DNA from: CAMDMI01 sp044379485
GTDB taxonomy: Bacteria; Bacteroidota; Bacteroidia; Cytophagales; Flexibacteraceae
NCBI GenBank assembly: GCA_044379485.1
Contig: JBIPOE010000014.1
Location: 3,848 to 67,847 of the forward strand
Length of the DNA: 64,000 bases
Direction: 5' to 3'
The notes beneath the pieces were generated by a model. The model saw only the letters and a program-made list of their open reading frames with translations, was not told where the DNA came from and did no database searches. Shown piece after piece: positions 36,625-46,430 of the stretch. How positions within the stretch are numbered: the stretch's first letter is position 1; each line of letters starts with the position of its first letter. The translations under genes were made by a program, and so were the position numbers.

Positions 36625-39498
36625 TTATTTATTCAATATTAGTGAAGAAAAATAGACTTTATTTTTACTTATAATTTTGCAAGCATGTAAACCATTCTTA
36701 AAATTAAAGGAGTGTAAATCAAGGAGAATACTGCCAGCAAAAGTTTGATGTTCTGTTTGATAAATGGTATTTCCAGAAATATCAAAAATACTTATGCTGA
36801 CTTTTTCATCCAAAAAATTGGGTAATTGAAATTCACAATAATCTGAAGCTGGATTGGGAAATACCTTCATGCTGCCATTTGTTTTAGCAGGCACACTGGA
36901 TAAAAGCAAGTCAATATACGTGTCAGGAGATTTCCATTTTTTATTGCTGTATATCCTATATTCACCTGGTTGAAAGGCAATTGGCGCCGAAACTGAACTT
37001 ACAACAATACTATCACCAGTAAAAAACTCATACCAAACACCAGTAGAAGTAAAGTTGGGAACGGCTTGTCTGGAAACCACACTAAAATTCCCCAAAACCA
37101 CTACATTCCTTGAACTATGACTTAGCACAATTCGCTTAACTATGGCAGAAGTACCAACTGTTAACACGACATTTTCGGTTGAAAAAACAGGTTCTAACCG
37201 TTTTAATGCAATCAATGATTGGGTTACCTTGTGAAGACTTCGGCGGTTTGTCTGGTTAAAGTAAAACCATTGAATGGGCTTAAGGCCAGTTCTACAATTT
37301 GTATTGATAGAACCATTGTTGATGCAGTAATTGATGGAAAACCCATATCCAAGTTCACCAAATTGCCAGAGCATTTTTGGACCAGGAATGGTGTAAAAGA
37401 AACAAGAGGCCAATTTCACTCTATCCAAACCTGTGGCTGTATCCCTGACATTATAACCCAAAGCAGCTTGTGTGTTATTGCCTTCATTAATATTTCTATA
37501 CATAAGTCTCTCTTCATCATGGCTTTCCATATAGGTTATCAAATTGGGATTTGACCAACCTCTGGATTTATAATATCCATAAGAAAGATCCGAATTGCCT
37601 GGATACCCCCTGGCGGCTTCTATATAATTGTAGTTTAGATTTCCCCAAAACATGTGACCATAATTGGAAAGTTCAGTTTCTTCTGAATTTTCAGCAAAAT
37701 GTTCCAGAATAGAATACGAACCTGGGGAATAGGACTGCATGTCATCATACAAGTTTTTCCAGATAGCAATTCTTGTAGGATCGTATAATCCCCAATTGTA
37801 AATCTCATTTCCAGAGTCGCAATTGGGTGTGGTACAGGTGTTTTTCTGAGTAAATCCTTTCGAAAGGTCCCAACGAAATCCATCAACTTTGTACTCTGTT
37901 AACCAATGTTTCATTACCCTATCCACATAATATCTGGTATCAGCACTTTCATGATTCATATCATAACCCACATTAAATGAATGTTTTGGCATTGGGTTAA
38001 TCCATGGATTATTGGCAGCTGGCCTGTTTAAAACCGGATCCCAATACAATTGAACCAAAGGAGATTGACCATAACAATGGTTCAAAGCTATATCCAGAAC
38101 AACGGCAATACCTAAACTGTGGGCTTTATCTATAAATTGTTTGAAAGCAGTTTCAGATCCATAATATTTATCCAAAGCAAAATGATGGCTCGTATTATAA
38201 CCCCAACTAAGGTTTCCTTCAAACTCCATAACTGGCATAAGCTGAATGCAATTGATACCCAATTTAGCCAGATAAGTCAAAGAATCTGAGAGAAAACCAA
38301 ATGTTTTAGGCACTCCAAAATCTCTAATTAACAGCTCATAAATTACCAGATCTTTTTTCGCAGGTCTTTGAAAATTCGGATTGGTCCATACAAAACCGGA
38401 AGGACCAGTGGTGCAAACTGAAACATTTCCAGTGGTTTTTCCGATTGGATAAGGCTTTAAATTCGGGTAGTTAATCTGGCTAATATTTTGGTCGTTAAAT
38501 GGATCAAGAATAATCTTAGAATAAGGATCGGCAATTGAAATTTTACCATCTACAAAATATTGATACGAATATGACTTAAGTGGATCGAGGTTTTGAATCA
38601 AAATCCACCAAAATTTTCCGTCCGGCGTTTTTTTCATTTGGCTCGCCTCATTTAAAAGCCAGTTATTAAATTCACCCTTCAAATACACAATATTTTTACC
38701 AGGGGCACGTAAACAAAAAACAGCCGAAGTAGAACTCAATTGATTAAAACCATCTTCCACGCCAATGGGCAATGCTTCTATTTGAATGGGAGGTCTAACC
38801 AAAACTGAAAAAGAATCCACCAAAACCGTATTATTTCCACTTCTAAGTTTCAACTTTTTCAAACCAGAAATATTGGTGGGGACATTTCCTGTAACAATTG
38901 TATCATTTTGAACCTGGTTTAGAAGTGTATCATTCAGGAAAATCTTCAGGTTGCTATTAAAATTTGCGGCCCCAACATAGCTGACAACTGTGTTTGCCTC
39001 CACTTCTAAACTTTTTAGGAATGGCTCAAAAAACTTAATGGCTGATTGTCCAGGCTGATAGATTGGCATAAAAATATCTCCTCCCGTTTCCGTCTTTCCT
39101 GTTATTGAACCTGTTCGGTTTCGGAAAACAAAGACCAATCTATAGACCGTTGCATTTGAAGAAATATTATAAAAATTTACTGGCTTATATTTGATCTGGA
39201 ACTTATTTCCACCGAGGTTCGTTAGCTTCCACTTACTATTAGATGAACCCCAAACTGTGGGCACAGAAGACCAGGTAGCACCATTTGGCCCGGATGTTAT
39301 AACACCGGAATGAATAAAAATATCGGTACAATCCTTTAGACCTGCATTTCCTTGAGTGGCGTCATATGTAATAGTTAATGAGTCAGTTACTTTTGGAAAC
39401 CTGGGTTGAATTTTAACAATTTGAGCAATTGAAAAGGAATTTACCAGGCAGCACGAAAGAAGAAAAACTAAGAAAAACGACCACGATTTTAACTGCAT
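36625..39498 (-). CDS. T9SS-exported alpha-amylase-family (GH13) protein
   Basis: A 957-residue secreted enzyme. A signal peptide ending near SIAQ is followed by an N-terminal beta-sandwich region, a CBM48-like domain around residues 250-330 (LKGEFNNWLL, YQYFVDG), and a GH13 barrel. Catalytic residues can be placed: nucleophile D544 in VDGFRWDLSKGF, acid/base E599 in ILEHFAEN, and D661 in MESHDEERL. A C-terminal T9SS sorting domain begins at FPNPASDY. It should hydrolyse or transfer alpha-glucans outside the cell. A pullulanase-like or branching specificity is possible but not decidable. It is coupled to the following secreted protein gene. Confidence 0.9.
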   Translation of the reverse strand: MQLKSWSFFLVFLLSCCLVNSFSIAQIVKIQPRFPKVTDSLTITYDATQGNAGLKDCTDIFIHSGVITSGPNGATWSSVPTVWGSSNSKWKLTNLGGNKFQIKYKPVNFYNISSNATVYRLVFVFRNRTGSITGKTETGGDIFMPIYQPGQSAIKFFEPFLKSLEVEANTVVSYVGAANFNSNLKIFLNDTLLNQVQNDTIVTGNVPTNISGLKKLKLRSGNNTVLVDSFSVLVRPPIQIEALPIGVEDGFNQLSSTSAVFCLRAPGKNIVYLKGEFNNWLLNEASQMKKTPDGKFWWILIQNLDPLKSYSYQYFVDGKISIADPYSKIILDPFNDQNISQINYPNLKPYPIGKTTGNVSVCTTGPSGFVWTNPNFQRPAKKDLVIYELLIRDFGVPKTFGFLSDSLTYLAKLGINCIQLMPVMEFEGNLSWGYNTSHHFALDKYYGSETAFKQFIDKAHSLGIAVVLDIALNHCYGQSPLVQLYWDPVLNRPAANNPWINPMPKHSFNVGYDMNHESADTRYYVDRVMKHWLTEYKVDGFRWDLSKGFTQKNTCTTPNCDSGNEIYNWGLYDPTRIAIWKNLYDDMQSYSPGSYSILEHFAENSEETELSNYGHMFWGNLNYNYIEAARGYPGNSDLSYGYYKSRGWSNPNLITYMESHDEERLMYRNINEGNNTQAALGYNVRDTATGLDRVKLASCFFYTIPGPKMLWQFGELGYGFSINYCINNGSINTNCRTGLKPIQWFYFNQTNRRSLHKVTQSLIALKRLEPVFSTENVVLTVGTSAIVKRIVLSHSSRNVVVLGNFSVVSRQAVPNFTSTGVWYEFFTGDSIVVSSVSAPIAFQPGEYRIYSNKKWKSPDTYIDLLLSSVPAKTNGSMKVFPNPASDYCEFQLPNFLDEKVSISIFDISGNTIYQTEHQTFAGSILLDLHSFNFKNGLHACKIISKNKVYFSSLILNK

Positions 39499-39745
39499 AA
39501 AACAGATTAACGATTAAAGTTTTGTAAAAATAGACCAACAAGAAGGATACTTGAATGATAATTGAAAAAACCAGAATGGAAATATAGATCGGAATTTAAC
39601 TAACCTTAAATAAATGAATGATTTTAAAATATTAAGTACCTGTTTAAGAGATAGTTAAAAGTGAATTATTGCAAAGACCGATTAGATTAAATTGCCTGAA
39701 AATCTCAATAATTTTAATGTTTATTTTGCCTTCTGATTTTTAAAG

Positions 39746-40309
39746 ATGAATTTTCTGAAAACACAAAAACCGATCTGTCTTTTTATTCTGCTAAGTTTTT
39801 TGGCTTTTGCTTGTAAAGATGAAAATCCGAAAACAAAACCTTCTGACTATTTTTCAAATAGTCAGAAGGAGGCATTGTTATCAGAAATAGTATTAAAAAG
39901 CGCCAAACTACCAGAATCGGTTGGCACAAAATCAGAAATAGACGCTTATTATCAAGCCCAAAACAAAGCGTATCAGTGGCACTTTGCTCATGAAAAGAAT
40001 GGAAATGTTTTCTTTTTTGTTTCAAGACCTGCGCCTTCCTTATATGGAAAGAGGACAGGAATTGGAGGATTTCTAAAAACCAGCAATCACATCAGCATTT
40101 CAGGCTTTAAAGAAGTTTTTCATACCTTTAAAATGAAACCAGATATCTTACTAAATAAAGGAGCAACACTTTTTGAGAAAATGGTAAATGGAGAGGATTT
40201 GTCGGATTACTATCCAAATGCAAACCAAAAAGAAGAGTGGATCGAGTTTCCTGATCAATTGAATTATTACGATTCCATAAGCCAATCATGGAAAATGAAA
40301 GGCTTTTAA
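39746..40309 (+). CDS. hypothetical lipoprotein
   Basis: A 187-residue protein with a lipoprotein signal: LSFLAFAC gives a lipidated Cys at about residue 23, followed by an acidic, Bacteroidota-style lipoprotein start. The body has no family I recognise; it contains a YQAQNKAYQW segment and a DLSDYYPN segment. It is convergent with the downstream large membrane protein gene, with two bases between stops. Function unknown. Confidence 0.7.
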   Translation: MNFLKTQKPICLFILLSFLAFACKDENPKTKPSDYFSNSQKEALLSEIVLKSAKLPESVGTKSEIDAYYQAQNKAYQWHFAHEKNGNVFFFVSRPAPSLYGKRTGIGGFLKTSNHISISGFKEVFHTFKMKPDILLNKGATLFEKMVNGEDLSDYYPNANQKEEWIEFPDQLNYYDSISQSWKMKGF

Positions 40310-40311
40310 AT

Positions 40312-42972
40312 TTAGTCTTTTTCGAATTCCAAAATTGAAAGCCGATTTTTAAAGGCCAATAAAATATGGAAACCAGATTCGCCTTTTCCTTTTTTTACGA
40401 TATCAATTGGCCTGCCACTTTCTAAAATAGGATGGTTCAAAGTTTGACCTGCTTCATCAAAAAGAAAGCATTGATTCAAGCCAAAATCGGTAATTGAAAA
40501 TATTTTATTGCTGGCCCCAAATTGAAACAGCTGAACCAATACATTGTCAGACTGTGCTTTAAACTCAAAAATCTGCCTGTACCCTTGATCAAAAATTACA
40601 ATCTTTTTATTTGAAATCCTTGCTATGGCAAATGTCCTTTTTCGCTGATCTATCACAAACTGAAAAGTTGTTTCTTTATCTGGTCTGAAAAGCTGTTGTT
40701 TTGAACTGGATTCGCCCATAAAGTTGTACTTCTCCATTTGACCCAATTCGGACAAAACGTAAATAAATGAAGTTTTTAGTTCCAGCCCTCGTTCAACAAA
40801 AATTGGTTGGTTTGTTCTATTGGCCAGCTTTACTGGAAACCCACTTTGCATTTCCCCTTTTCGGTTGGTTAACATTAGACTTCCTGCTTGATCCAACATC
40901 ACAATAAAATCCCGTTCACCAATTCTAACATGCTCAGGCGCAAGACTTAAGGGAACATCATGCTTCCATGGATTCCATGAATCCAAAAACTGCCCTTTTA
41001 AATCAGCAGCAAAAACAGAACCATATCTTCCGGAAGCAAAAAACCGGTATTGATTTGAATTATCATAATCTATAGCCCTGGCCTGTTGTAAAATCGCATT
41101 GCTATCTGGAATCTGAACTGGAAAGCCACTTAGGTTTTTTCCTTTTTGGTCCACCAAATACAATGCGCCTTTGGTAGGAAGGAAAATTGACGCCGCTGAA
41201 ATATTTTTATGCTCTATCCATTGAGGAGTGGACACCCAGGAAGATCCTTGTTCAATTTTGAATTTAGAACGAAGCCCGGCATCAAATAAATAGGAATTAT
41301 TCTTAACATCCTGCAGTACCCATAAATTTGATTCTAAGTAATTAGATTCCAACCGATAAGGTCCTGAAGAAATACTGGTATCCACAAAAACTCTAGACTT
41401 TTCAACCCAATTGTTTAATAAAGCGGATGGAATTTTCCAGTTAACCGTCGCCGTTAAGGTTGGATCTTCTTCTTCACCATTATCCAAAATTGTAATATCT
41501 TTAATGCTTTTCAAAATAGGAAACCATTCTTGAAAGTTCTCCTTAAAAACACCTGTAGAAGCCTCTAAAAGCAATGGAATTGAGGCATTTACCAAAAATT
41601 TAAATCGGACATAACTGGAACTGCTTTTGACTTCAGGATTTTCCAATTGAATTGGCTTTTTAAAGGCAAGGATACTTCGTTTTAAGGTTGAAAGATCATC
41701 TGAAAATACTACAAAATTTTTCTCTCTATAGTAAAACATAGGCAACCAATCCTGCATCATTTTTCCTCCAATTTTTTTCCCGACTGCAGGATTTGGACAA
41801 AGTTTAAGCCATTGATCTCCAATTCTTTCCTGATACTTTCTTTCTGTTGGATAATTTGAATTCTGAGCTTCCATCCAACTGTCAAAAAGCCTGGCATCTT
41901 TAACCTTAGCTATAAAAACCTGGTTGTATTTTTTCAATCCTTCCCCTTCTATAAGGGCAATAACAGCTTCATTTTCAAGGCTTTTAGAAACCGTATCTTT
42001 TAAAGAAGGACCATTTGTACTTTTGATTGACAATGAAGACCAAAGATCGGACAACTTATACTGAAGACTAACTGCTTGATTATCTGGAACAAATCGAAAT
42101 AGTTCAAAATCCAATTGGGATGCGTGCAAACCCTTTTCCAAAGGATTCTCAATTAACAAATAACCATCTGATTGCCATTTGAGTCCGGAAGGGGCCTTAA
42201 AAGAAATGGCTATACAATTACCAAGACTTGAAATAAGTTCGAGACCTTTTAAATTTTGACCTAAATATTGCCCTACAAATTCTTTTGTTTTTTTCAGATT
42301 GATAAACAAACGAACCGGATGTGTAGAAATGCTTACAAAACGGACATCTTTTTTTAACCTCGTAACAAAATTGGGCTTAAACAGTAATCCAGCCTTTCTA
42401 ATAACTTCCTCTAATAAAAAGCCGGAAAACGAACCAGAAATAGCACCATCAGAACTTGCCAAACTAAAGGTGGTCCCATTCTTTTTAAACTTAATTTCAA
42501 ATATCTTTTGACTCAGGTATTCCCTCTCAGTAAATTTATATTCAGGGGAAGAAGAGTAAAACTTTTTTAATATATCAAAAAATACTTTTTGTTCCGCATT
42601 TGGAACCGGAACATAAAATATGTATCCAGCATTTTTTCCGGTGATAACATGGGCTGAAACCCCGATGGTGGCGGATTTGAAATATTGGCTGATTTTTACA
42701 TTTGACTTTAAAACCTGATTTACAAATTCCAATTCCTGCTGCCATTCGGCAAAAACCGTTAAATTTGGATTAGAGAACAGTCGTAAACCCTTTTGAGTTC
42801 CTTTCAAAACGTCCAAGGGACGATCAACTTCCAGAAACCAACTGGCATGTTCAGGCACCAAACCAGCAATTGGATCCTTAGGTCTGTTTACAAAGAACCA
42901 GATCAAAAAAATTACTGCAAACAGAACTAATATTTGAGCAATTAATGATTTTCCGGATTTTAAGTTGACCAT
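40312..42972 (-). CDS. large membrane-anchored protein with C-terminal propeller-like repeats, function unknown
   Basis: An 886-residue protein with one N-terminal membrane helix (about residues 10-28) and a long outer part. The N-terminal half (VPEHASWFLEVDRP and later ALIEGEGL) is reminiscent of DUF3352-type proteins. The C-terminal third contains repeats such as YLVDQKGKNLSGFPVQI, SLMLTNRKGEMQSGFPV and FAADLKGQFLDSW, typical of PQQ or FG-GAP beta-propellers. No enzymatic motif was seen. It is last of three closely spaced genes (DUF1573 protein, MORN-like protein, this one), suggesting a shared envelope role. The DUF3352 resemblance is tentative. Confidence 0.65.
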   Translation of the reverse strand: MVNLKSGKSLIAQILVLFAVIFLIWFFVNRPKDPIAGLVPEHASWFLEVDRPLDVLKGTQKGLRLFSNPNLTVFAEWQQELEFVNQVLKSNVKISQYFKSATIGVSAHVITGKNAGYIFYVPVPNAEQKVFFDILKKFYSSSPEYKFTEREYLSQKIFEIKFKKNGTTFSLASSDGAISGSFSGFLLEEVIRKAGLLFKPNFVTRLKKDVRFVSISTHPVRLFINLKKTKEFVGQYLGQNLKGLELISSLGNCIAISFKAPSGLKWQSDGYLLIENPLEKGLHASQLDFELFRFVPDNQAVSLQYKLSDLWSSLSIKSTNGPSLKDTVSKSLENEAVIALIEGEGLKKYNQVFIAKVKDARLFDSWMEAQNSNYPTERKYQERIGDQWLKLCPNPAVGKKIGGKMMQDWLPMFYYREKNFVVFSDDLSTLKRSILAFKKPIQLENPEVKSSSSYVRFKFLVNASIPLLLEASTGVFKENFQEWFPILKSIKDITILDNGEEEDPTLTATVNWKIPSALLNNWVEKSRVFVDTSISSGPYRLESNYLESNLWVLQDVKNNSYLFDAGLRSKFKIEQGSSWVSTPQWIEHKNISAASIFLPTKGALYLVDQKGKNLSGFPVQIPDSNAILQQARAIDYDNSNQYRFFASGRYGSVFAADLKGQFLDSWNPWKHDVPLSLAPEHVRIGERDFIVMLDQAGSLMLTNRKGEMQSGFPVKLANRTNQPIFVERGLELKTSFIYVLSELGQMEKYNFMGESSSKQQLFRPDKETTFQFVIDQRKRTFAIARISNKKIVIFDQGYRQIFEFKAQSDNVLVQLFQFGASNKIFSITDFGLNQCFLFDEAGQTLNHPILESGRPIDIVKKGKGESGFHILLAFKNRLSILEFEKD

Positions 42973-42981
42973 TATTGTAAA

Positions 42982-43992
42982 CTAAAATTCTTTGGTTGGG
43001 TCAGGATTTCTATCAGCGGGTTTCTTCTTGTCTTCTTTTGCTTTATCATACACAACTTTTCCCTTTTCGTCTAATTTAATTAGTGTATAAGGCTTAAAAT
43101 CCTTCTCGTCCCATGTTTTTTGGTATTGAAGTTGTAGTTTGATCTTTCTCTTGTTATCATCAAAATATTCAGTCCATTTCCCAACTTTTACATTGTATTC
43201 GTATCGTCCATCTGCCAACATATTTCCAGGTTCAGAAAACTTACAATAGTCACCATGCCTATCGCCATTTTTTGCGGGAATAACCTCTTTTATTTTTGTT
43301 TTATCAGCATCAAAATATGAAAAAACAGATTCTTTAGGATGGCCTTTGTAATATTTTTCTTTCTCGGTAAGAATCATCTCCTCTCCTACCAACTTTTCGT
43401 ACATCCATCGACCATGCTTCGAACCAAAATAAAAAATACCCTCCTCTTCCACCTTTCCGTCCGTTAACTTTTTATAGGGACCATGCATAATTTTAGCAAA
43501 CAATTTATCCCTGGGATTTATGGTTCCAACAAATATTTTCTTTTTCAAGCGATGATACCAATAAACATCACGAACAAATGGTTGGATTTCCTGATCCTTT
43601 TTTAGAAAGTAAAAAAGCTCTACAGTCGTTTTCCTTCCAGTCATTTTTTTGATAAATGCCTTTTTGGTCATCGCCCCATAAAACATTCTTTTTTTAACCC
43701 GTTTTTTTCTAACCTCACGTTTATCAGATGCAGCAGAGTCACCAAAAACCAATGGCTTTGCATCCTCACCATCGTCCAGAGTTCTACTTCGAATCCTTTC
43801 TTCTAAATTTTCCTTACCTCCTAAAACGCCTTTTTGTTCTGGTTTCTTTTTAAACCAATCTTTCCAAAACTGCGCATTTGATTTATTTTGAGATAGTAAA
43901 GAAAATCCTATAACAAGCAAAAGCCCAACCCTTCTGGTGAAAGGTTGAGCTTTAAAATTGTATAGCCAAATGGCTAAATTTTTAAGATTCAA
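42982..43992 (-). CDS. secreted MORN/YwqK-like repeat protein, start uncertain
   Basis: A 336-residue frame starting at TTG 43992. After a signal-like segment ending near KSNAQ, the protein is very basic, then has MORN-type repeats (GPYKKLTDGKVEEEGIFYF, GKHGRWMYE, GRYEYNVKVGKWTEYFD) as in YwqK-like surface repeats. A terminator-type hairpin at 43919-43953 lies inside the first 25 codons, so the true start may be a later codon near residue 22-25. If so, transcription must pass a terminator or begin elsewhere. It follows the DUF1573 gene by 12 bases and precedes the large membrane protein by nine. Function unknown. Confidence 0.6.
   Translation of the reverse strand: MNLKNLAIWLYNFKAQPFTRRVGLLLVIGFSLLSQNKSNAQFWKDWFKKKPEQKGVLGGKENLEERIRSRTLDDGEDAKPLVFGDSAASDKREVRKKRVKKRMFYGAMTKKAFIKKMTGRKTTVELFYFLKKDQEIQPFVRDVYWYHRLKKKIFVGTINPRDKLFAKIMHGPYKKLTDGKVEEEGIFYFGSKHGRWMYEKLVGEEMILTEKEKYYKGHPKESVFSYFDADKTKIKEVIPAKNGDRHGDYCKFSEPGNMLADGRYEYNVKVGKWTEYFDDNKRKIKLQLQYQKTWDEKDFKPYTLIKLDEKGKVVYDKAKEDKKKPADRNPDPTKEF
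43919..43953 (-). terminator. intrinsic terminator overlapping the start of the MORN-like frame
   Basis: On the minus strand AAAGCTCAACCTT and AGGGTTGGGCTTT form a 13-pair stem with two G-U pairs, loop around CACCAG, followed by TTTTGCTTG. The position fits a terminator about 50 bases past the stop of the DUF1573 gene (44005). It also lies within the predicted coding sequence of the next gene. Confidence 0.62.
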
Positions 43993-44004
43993 AAAAGAAT
44001 ATGC

Positions 44005-44775
44005 TTATTTAAACGTGTTCGCACCTGCGCCTTCTTTCATATTGCTTGGGGTAAAACCTTCAATGGCCTCACCTTCAAGATAAATTCGGAAACTAGGTGT
44101 GTTGACGTCAGAGGATGAAATTGAAACTTCTTCCTTAAAAGATCCTTTCATTTTAGGTGAAATGGTTATTTCCAAAATGCCTGTTTCACCAGATTTAATA
44201 GAGCCTTTATTCAAATTAAATGTTGTGCATCCACAAGGGCTTGTCACATTGTCAATTTCCAAAGGACTAATTCCGGTATTTCTGATTTTCACTTTAGCAG
44301 TTCCTTTTTGGTTAACCTCTAGTTTGCCTATAGGATAACTACTTTTCTCAATAACCATTTTGGCAGAATTTTTCTTCTGCTCTTCTGTGTAAACTTTGTC
44401 TTCTTTTTTAACTACGTTTCCTTTAATGAAAATAGTTTTGGAACCATTTCCAGCATTTGAGGTAACAGTCAAAGACTTATTAAATTGACCAGGCCGACCG
44501 GATGAATTAAATGTTGCCTTAATAATCCCTGTTTTTCCAGGCATGATGGCCTCCTTTGTCCAATGTGGAGAGGTACAACCGCATGAAGCCTGAACATTGT
44601 TGATAATGAGAGGTTGATTGCCAGTATTAGAAATACTAAACTCATGGCTGGCCATTTTGCCTTCAATTACTTCACCAAAATCAAAGTTTTCGGTTTCAAA
44701 TTTAATGGCAGGTTGTGCTACCGCTATTCCACTTAGGGCCAGGGTGCAGATGAAAGAAAATAAAATGTTTTTCAT
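44005..44775 (-). CDS. DUF1573 domain protein, two copies
   Basis: A 256-residue secreted protein. The start is taken as the second ATG (44775), which begins a good signal peptide ending near GIAVAQ; ATG 44784 upstream is also possible. Two DUF1573 (ASH-like Ig fold) modules follow, each with the typical CGCT element: NVQASCGCTSPHW and NVTSPCGCTTF. These domains bind or scaffold partners at the envelope; their exact role is not known. It leads a three-gene run with the MORN-like and large membrane proteins. A promoter core lies at 44799-44806. Confidence 0.86.
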   Translation of the reverse strand: MKNILFSFICTLALSGIAVAQPAIKFETENFDFGEVIEGKMASHEFSISNTGNQPLIINNVQASCGCTSPHWTKEAIMPGKTGIIKATFNSSGRPGQFNKSLTVTSNAGNGSKTIFIKGNVVKKEDKVYTEEQKKNSAKMVIEKSSYPIGKLEVNQKGTAKVKIRNTGISPLEIDNVTSPCGCTTFNLNKGSIKSGETGILEITISPKMKGSFKEEVSISSSDVNTPSFRIYLEGEAIEGFTPSNMKEGAGANTFK

Positions 44776-44798
44776 TAGAATCATTCAGATTTGAGGTG

Positions 44799-44806
44799 CA
44801 AAAATA
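44799..44806 (-). promoter_or_regulatory. promoter core TATTTTTG of the DUF1573 gene
   Basis: Exact TAnnTTTG match on the minus strand, about 24 bases before ATG 44775. It supports a short leader and either of the two close start codons. Confidence 0.6.
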
Positions 44807-44832
44807 ACATTTTGCAAACAACAATACGAATC

Positions 44833-45855
44833 ATGGAAAAATCAATAACGATTAGCAATTCAATAAATTCATTAACAATATTTAATAATTGGAAAATAAA
44901 TCAGTTCACCTTTTCTTGTTTAGGATTTATTCTATTGTCAATCAACGTTTTAGCCCAGAATTCAAAAATGAAAACATATACCGCAACCTTAATTTTAGAA
45001 CCAAACTGCCAATTGGGCGAAGGTGCATTTTGGGATTCTGGTAGAAAAAAACTTTGGTTCGTGGACATTGAAAAGGGATTTGTTCATCAATTCGACCCAG
45101 AAACCAGGGAACATTTTTCATTTCCGACCGGCCAAAGGATTGGAACTTTGGTGCCTTCACAGCTTGAGGAAAAACTAATTTTAGGCTTGCAAGACGGTAT
45201 TTATTCCGGCGATTTTTCAGGTAAAACAATTACAAAATTGTCCACTATTAAAGAACTTGGCTCGAATCAAAGGCTCAACGACGGAAAATGTGATCCTAAT
45301 GGCAGATTATGGGTTGGTGGCCTAAACATGGATAAGGTTAGCAAGGCCTCGCATCTTTTTATGATAGAAAAAAACGGAAGGTCTAAAGTCAAAATTAATT
45401 CGGTTTCCATAAGCAATGGGATAGTTTGGAGCAAATCCGGCCACAAAATGTTTTATATTGATACCCCAACAAGAACTGTTAAATCATTTGATTTTGAAAT
45501 AGAAACTGGTGAAATTTCAAATCCAAAAGTATTAATCCATACTCCCGATACGCTTGGCTGGCCAGATGGAATGGCGATAGATGAAAATGACAATTTATTT
45601 ATTGGAATGTGGGGTGGAAGCTGTGTGAGTATTTGGTCCTCATTTGATGGAAAATATCTCGGTAAAATTTTGGTAGCCGCTAAAAATGTAACCTCATGTT
45701 CTTTTGGAGGAAAGGAACGAAAAACGCTTTTTATCACTTCTGCCCGACAAGGGCTTTCTAAAGAGGACTTAGAGAAGTACCCGCTTTCAGGTCAATTATT
45801 TCAAGCTCAGGTTGAAATTGCTGGACCACAAATGGCCTATTGGAAATCAAAATAA
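44833..45855 (+). CDS. SMP-30/gluconolactonase-family protein
   Basis: A 340-residue six-bladed propeller protein. A signal segment ending near NVLAQ (residues about 24-42) suggests export. The metal and active-site pattern is present: Glu in LGEGAFWD, Asn/Asp in QRLNDGKCDPNGRLWVGG, and Asp in LGWPDGMAIDENDN. It probably hydrolyses sugar lactones in the periplasm; the substrate is not clear. A longer frame begins at TTG 44791, overlapping the promoter of the divergent DUF1573 gene, so ATG 44833 is preferred. Confidence 0.87.
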   Translation: MEKSITISNSINSLTIFNNWKINQFTFSCLGFILLSINVLAQNSKMKTYTATLILEPNCQLGEGAFWDSGRKKLWFVDIEKGFVHQFDPETREHFSFPTGQRIGTLVPSQLEEKLILGLQDGIYSGDFSGKTITKLSTIKELGSNQRLNDGKCDPNGRLWVGGLNMDKVSKASHLFMIEKNGRSKVKINSVSISNGIVWSKSGHKMFYIDTPTRTVKSFDFEIETGEISNPKVLIHTPDTLGWPDGMAIDENDNLFIGMWGGSCVSIWSSFDGKYLGKILVAAKNVTSCSFGGKERKTLFITSARQGLSKEDLEKYPLSGQLFQAQVEIAGPQMAYWKSK

Positions 45856-45891
45856 ATAAAACTCCCTTATAAAATTAACAAGTCAAATTTT

Positions 45892-46299
45892 ATGATTAAT
45901 ACAAATTATTTCATTCATATTCAGAAGTTTATATTCCTCTTTTTTTTAATTTCCTTACTTGTTGGCATATTTCCAGACAAGGCGTTTGGGCAAAAACAAG
46001 TCACACATTTGGTTCTATTTAAATTAAAACCAGGCATTTTAAAAACTAATGAAAAATATAAAGAAGCAATAATCAAACTAAAGGAATTGCCCAGGAAAAT
46101 TTCTGATTTTGAAGACTTTAGTATGGGCGAAAACTTCTCTCAAAGACCAATCGCTTATGATTTTGGTTTATATGTTGTTTTTCCTTCCAGAAAGAAACTG
46201 CAAAATTACTTAACACATCCAGCCCATGTTGAGGCAGTTGAAGCCTGGAAAGAAATTGCAGACTGGAACATTGTTGACTATGAGGATTTTGAGGATTAA
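45892..46299 (+). CDS. Dabb (stress-responsive A/B barrel) domain protein, secreted
   Basis: A 135-residue protein. An N-terminal hydrophobic signal segment ends near KAFGQ. The Dabb fold follows: THLVLFKLKPG, then a helix, SMGENFSQRP, YDFGLYVVFPSRKKLQNYLTHPAHVEAV, a clear match to Dabb domains. They form dimeric barrels; some are monooxygenase-like or lyase-like enzymes. It is 36 bases after the lactonase gene on the same strand and may act in the same pathway. Confidence 0.85.
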   Translation: MINTNYFIHIQKFIFLFFLISLLVGIFPDKAFGQKQVTHLVLFKLKPGILKTNEKYKEAIIKLKELPRKISDFEDFSMGENFSQRPIAYDFGLYVVFPSRKKLQNYLTHPAHVEAVEAWKEIADWNIVDYEDFED

Positions 46300-46430
46300 T
46301 TTTTTGAAAAGGATTGGGAATTTAACATAGGATTTTTGGTTTCTTTAACTCCTATAGATCAAAAAATGAAAAGGCAAATCCGATTGAAAAGATAAATCTT
46401 GGATCCTTTTTCGCAGAATCTCATACTTAA

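Noticed and set aside
44791..44832. TTG start for the SMP-30 gene.
   Set aside because: It overlaps the divergent DUF1573 promoter, and the ATG at 44833 gives a sensible signal sequence.
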